Shown: in pieces, positions 26,977 through 29,717 of the stretch
Layout: each line of letters starts with the position of its first letter
Position numbering within the stretch: the first letter of the stretch is position 1
Origin: a virus
DNA: 29,717 nucleotides
IMG/VR virus record: IMGVR_UViG_3300028025_001135
Coordinates: 1 to 29,717 of that record
Direction: 5' to 3' (one strand)
Made by a program: the position numbers and the translations under genes
The notes under the pieces: generated by a model
Database searches by the model: none
What the model was told of the DNA's origin: nothing
Seen by the model: the letters and a program-made list of their open reading frames with translations, nothing else

Positions 26977-29717
26977 TATATTACCTCACTTAAATAAAGA
27001 CTCATTGTTGGACCATCTGGACTTCTATTATAGTCTATATGGTAGACAACAAATCTGTCTGTTGGAGAAGCAACCTGGTCTACAGAATCTTGTGCATAAC
27101 TAATAGTAACAATGTCACCAAGTCTAATCATTGGATTAGCAAAGATATCTAAACCAATTGACTTCTTTGGCTTCATAACTTTTCTAACCATCCAGTCCAT
27201 CAGGCTTTCTGCTGTCGCTATGCTTTGAATGTATGTTCCAGTTAGAGAGAAGTCTTGTTTTCCATATTTCATTCGGCTATTCTGGATATCCATATAAGAA
27301 TTATTTAAGACTCCATAGTTTCCATAACTACTTAAATCACTATTCTTTTTAAAGTATTCGTCTACCGTCAGGTCGTGTGACGATTGCTGTGTGAATGTTA
27401 TACCCTGGATTCTTAGATAGTTTCCAGTTGACTCGTCCAGGTTTACAGCAAAGTCGGTAATGTTAAACAGCAAGAATTCTGCAGTATATGGATTAGCCCT
27501 AAAATTAGACACAACGTATGCTTGTCTATCGTTAAAGGTTGGTGAAATCTTTGAGTAAAGTGCTGGATACGCCTTGTCGTATTTAACATTAAAGTACGCA
27601 CACTCACGCATAAGGGTTCCAAACTCTTCATAATGCAACTTATACTTTGGAGGGTTGCTAGAGCCAATGGATTCAACGTATGTATTTAGTACCGCTGGAT
27701 TAACTAAATACTTTCTGTATGAATCATTGTCTAGTTTATTATCGCTAAATATAAATCTAGAATCTGGTCCAGTATTTTGTTTTACTCCTGCAGCGATTGG
27801 GTTATCTCCAATGATGTAGGCATGTTCAAACATTGCCTTGCCAGAACCTCTTACAAATAGTGCCATGTTTTTACTATTCTCAGTTGTTGCTAAAGCATCT
27901 TCGTCGATAACTGTTGCAATAATTTTATTATTAAAATAAAGGTAAAACTTTTTTCTAATAAGCCCTGTCTTTGGATTGCTTGGCAGTTCTTCCATTTCAA
28001 CAGAAAGGTCGTATACCGTAGAACTTGTTTCGCCAACCATTTTTCCCATTCCAGAAAATAGTCCATCGTCAACAAAGATTGGTGCTGAACCATAGTATAG
28101 GACTACTGGAACTGATTTTTCACTTACAGTGTCATTTAATACTTTATAGAAAAATACATTTGGAATTGACTCTATAGTGTTTCCAGAATCTACTTCGTTA
28201 ATAATTGCGTTGCTTGTTAGTGCGTCAATTTCAAAATAATATCCAACATTGCTTGCTACTCCACCAGCATTAGCAACATTTAGATTAAACGCAATACCGC
28301 CGCCAGTACCACTAATTGTATACTTGTCAGTCTTGTTTGCAATTGAGTCGATAAAATCTGCTCCCAATGGAATCTGAGTAACTGCGTTAACTGCCTTATC
28401 GTCGTCGTTGACTTTTTGTCCCACAATTCTCATTCTAGTTCCAAAGCAAGTTGCATTTGGCACTTCGTTGGTAAAGTTTTTATAGACATATGAAACAAAA
28501 TCATTTTTGTTGTTTATTGGTTTTTCTGTTGCTACATCTCCAACACCAACAATTGTTAGTGCGGAGGCTTTAATGCTACCATTTGCTTTAATTTCGTCTA
28601 AAGTTTTTTTGTCTGTTGTTATAACTGGCAATGATGAATCAAACATGTTCTTTGAAGTTGACAATACCGTTGGGGTCGTGGTAGAAAATGGTGTAGTAAT
28701 AGAAAACTTGCTTAGGTCATTTAGTAGTCTATTTGATGCATAGATTTCTGTGCCAGCGGCTATTGACCCACCACTTGTTGCCTTATTTAAAGTTAGTATA
28801 GTTTTTGTTTTGCTTTTTACTTGTGTACCAGACTGAAATCTAGCACTTCCTGTCATGTAATATCCGTCTGGCACTCCTGCACCAATTGTAGAACTGTCGT
28901 CTACCGTTATTGTTGTAGCACCATTAGCAATGCCACCAGCCTTAACTATAATTGGAATAGTCTTGCTAGAGTATGAATGATTAAGTTCACTTGAGAATAT
29001 CCACTTTGAGTCCATCAGGAACGCTTTGGCTTTTGTCTTGTCTAACCAAGGGTGGTCTTTGTCCAGCACAGTGTGAGTAACAATCTTAGTTCCGAATTGA
29101 CCACGACCGTGTTTTGCAATTCCGTCTATAAGTGCTCCATCTTTATTGTACTTTGGTTCTGAGAAAATTCTAACACGACCAGTAGGATACATCTTTCCAT
29201 TAAACGGAAGTTTAGCAAAATATTTTTGATAGTCGCTTACACTTGTAATCCAAACATTGTGTTCTGCTACAGTAGTGGTAAAGTTTATAGCACCAGTTGT
29301 TGCATGAGGAACTGAAAGAGTTATGGTATTGTTTTTAATATCTATTGCTGTAATTTTTGGGCTTGCTCCAAAAGCCCCAGTGTATCCTCCTGTAGCAACT
29401 GCAGCAAGAGTTTGACCAATTTCTAGGTTGTAAATGTTTCCAGCCAGAAGCGTTACCGTGCTCTGACCAGACACAATATCTGCAGACAAACCAATTACTG
29501 GCGTACTTTGCGTTGTATGCTCTACTGCATCGTATTTAACAATTTCTCCGTTAGCATAGAAGTATCCTGTGTATCTAGTAAGCCAATAAATTGACTGTCC
29601 AAAGTCCATAACGTAATTGCTAAGTACTCCAGAAGTATATGTTGGTGGTTGGTCAGATAGCGTTGCGTTCAAAGCCAAGGCACTCATAGAGTAACTGGAC
29701 TGATTTCCCACATCATC
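26976..29717 (-). CDS. Large minor tail / baseplate protein (5' end outside window)
   Basis: The frame is open to the last base of the window; GTG at 29711 is a possible start but two further in-frame codons follow upstream without stop, so the gene may be longer. At least 911 aa are visible. It opens QSIYWLTRYTGYFYANGEIVKYD, with a beta insertion (about 72-149), then PFNGKMYPTGRVRIFSEP and a second insertion (about 253-325). A concanavalin-like beta sandwich spans about 440-640 (VGYYFEIDALTS, KFYLYFNNKIIATVID, AMFEHAYIIGD). The end (about 860-911: MIRLGDIVTISYAQ, DRFVVYHIDYNRSPDGP) is typical of tail tip or hub proteins. Receptor binding or tail tip structure is the likely role. Confidence 0.8.
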   Translation of the reverse strand, partial: DDVGNQSSYSMSALALNATLSDQPPTYTSGVLSNYVMDFGQSIYWLTRYTGYFYANGEIVKYDAVEHTTQSTPVIGLSADIVSGQSTVTLLAGNIYNLEIGQTLAAVATGGYTGAFGASPKITAIDIKNNTITLSVPHATTGAINFTTTVAEHNVWITSVSDYQKYFAKLPFNGKMYPTGRVRIFSEPKYNKDGALIDGIAKHGRGQFGTKIVTHTVLDKDHPWLDKTKAKAFLMDSKWIFSSELNHSYSSKTIPIIVKAGGIANGATTITVDDSSTIGAGVPDGYYMTGSARFQSGTQVKSKTKTILTLNKATSGGSIAAGTEIYASNRLLNDLSKFSITTPFSTTTPTVLSTSKNMFDSSLPVITTDKKTLDEIKANGSIKASALTIVGVGDVATEKPINNKNDFVSYVYKNFTNEVPNATCFGTRMRIVGQKVNDDDKAVNAVTQIPLGADFIDSIANKTDKYTISGTGGGIAFNLNVANAGGVASNVGYYFEIDALTSNAIINEVDSGNTIESIPNVFFYKVLNDTVSEKSVPVVLYYGSAPIFVDDGLFSGMGKMVGETSSTVYDLSVEMEELPSNPKTGLIRKKFYLYFNNKIIATVIDEDALATTENSKNMALFVRGSGKAMFEHAYIIGDNPIAAGVKQNTGPDSRFIFSDNKLDNDSYRKYLVNPAVLNTYVESIGSSNPPKYKLHYEEFGTLMRECAYFNVKYDKAYPALYSKISPTFNDRQAYVVSNFRANPYTAEFLLFNITDFAVNLDESTGNYLRIQGITFTQQSSHDLTVDEYFKKNSDLSSYGNYGVLNNSYMDIQNSRMKYGKQDFSLTGTYIQSIATAESLMDWMVRKVMKPKKSIGLDIFANPMIRLGDIVTISYAQDSVDQVASPTDRFVVYHIDYNRSPDGPTMSLYLSEVI

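Noticed and set aside
1-29717. CRISPR array, insertion sequence, integrase or attachment site
   Set aside because: No regularly spaced direct repeats, transposase, integrase or tRNA-fragment duplication were seen.

Overview
The window is a contiguous piece of a tailed double-stranded DNA bacteriophage genome. Every gene I can support lies on the minus strand, so transcription runs from base 29717 down to base 1. The genes are tightly packed, mostly joined by ATGA or TAATG overlaps, and include terminase, DnaB, DnaG, a DnaE-type polymerase, RecA and tail proteins. An actinobacterial host is suggested by a WhiB-type regulator, a DUF7455-type zinc protein, a NrdH-redoxin and apparent leaderless starts. 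The base composition looks moderate to low in GC by eye (roughly 40-45%), which fits low-GC freshwater Actinobacteria such as Nanopelagicales better than mycobacteria or streptomycetes. The host assignment is inference. I see no integrase, excisionase or repressor, so nothing here supports a temperate lifestyle.

Layout in the order of transcription. (1) 29717-23467: tail/baseplate and fibre-like proteins, several with similar beta-rich insertions; the first gene is cut by the window edge. (2) 23467-19303: replication module with an HTH protein, two small conserved proteins, DnaB helicase, DnaG-type primase and a gp32-like zinc-containing single-strand-binding protein. (3) 19187-11907: DnaE polymerase, MazG, NrdH, RecA, a Zn-ribbon protein, a PD-(D/E)XK-like protein, a Cas4-like Fe-S nuclease, a second Zn protein and a RuvC-like resolvase. 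(4) 11902-8684: small HTH protein, exported lipoprotein, conserved small protein, probable small terminase and large terminase. (5) 8638-6274: a signal-peptide-bearing PA14 protein with apparent AUU start, and two small membrane proteins. (6) 6208-5646: a small conserved protein and three tRNAs (Asn, Asp, Thr) with a structured 101-nt spacer. (7) 5598-3477: M23 endopeptidase, FmdB-like and DUF7455-type zinc proteins, and a GT4 glycosyltransferase. (8) 3454-34: conserved small phage proteins, WhiB, a holin-like protein and a 379-aa protein with two Tudor-like repeats around a conserved core.

Promoter signals fall into two groups. One has consensus TTGACA, 17-18 nt, TATAAT-like elements, often inside a wider CTTGACAAG motif, and lies ahead of the replication, polymerase, tRNA and small-gene modules. 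The other has an extended -10 (TGG followed by TATAAT or TACAAT), mostly without a recognisable -35, and lies ahead of the lysin, PA14 and structural genes. In three of these the -10 is only 5-7 nt from the start codon and no Shine-Dalgarno is visible, as expected for leaderless mRNAs. Two promoters are interlaced with terminator-like hairpins, so that read-through RNA would fold the terminator while RNA started at the promoter would not.

The most unusual items are the PA14 protein (coiled coil, beta repeat, PA14, beta repeat, coiled coil, C-terminal membrane anchor; AUU start), the promoter in a hairpin loop at 6211-6265, the extended -10/leaderless class, and the folded spacer inside the tRNA cluster.
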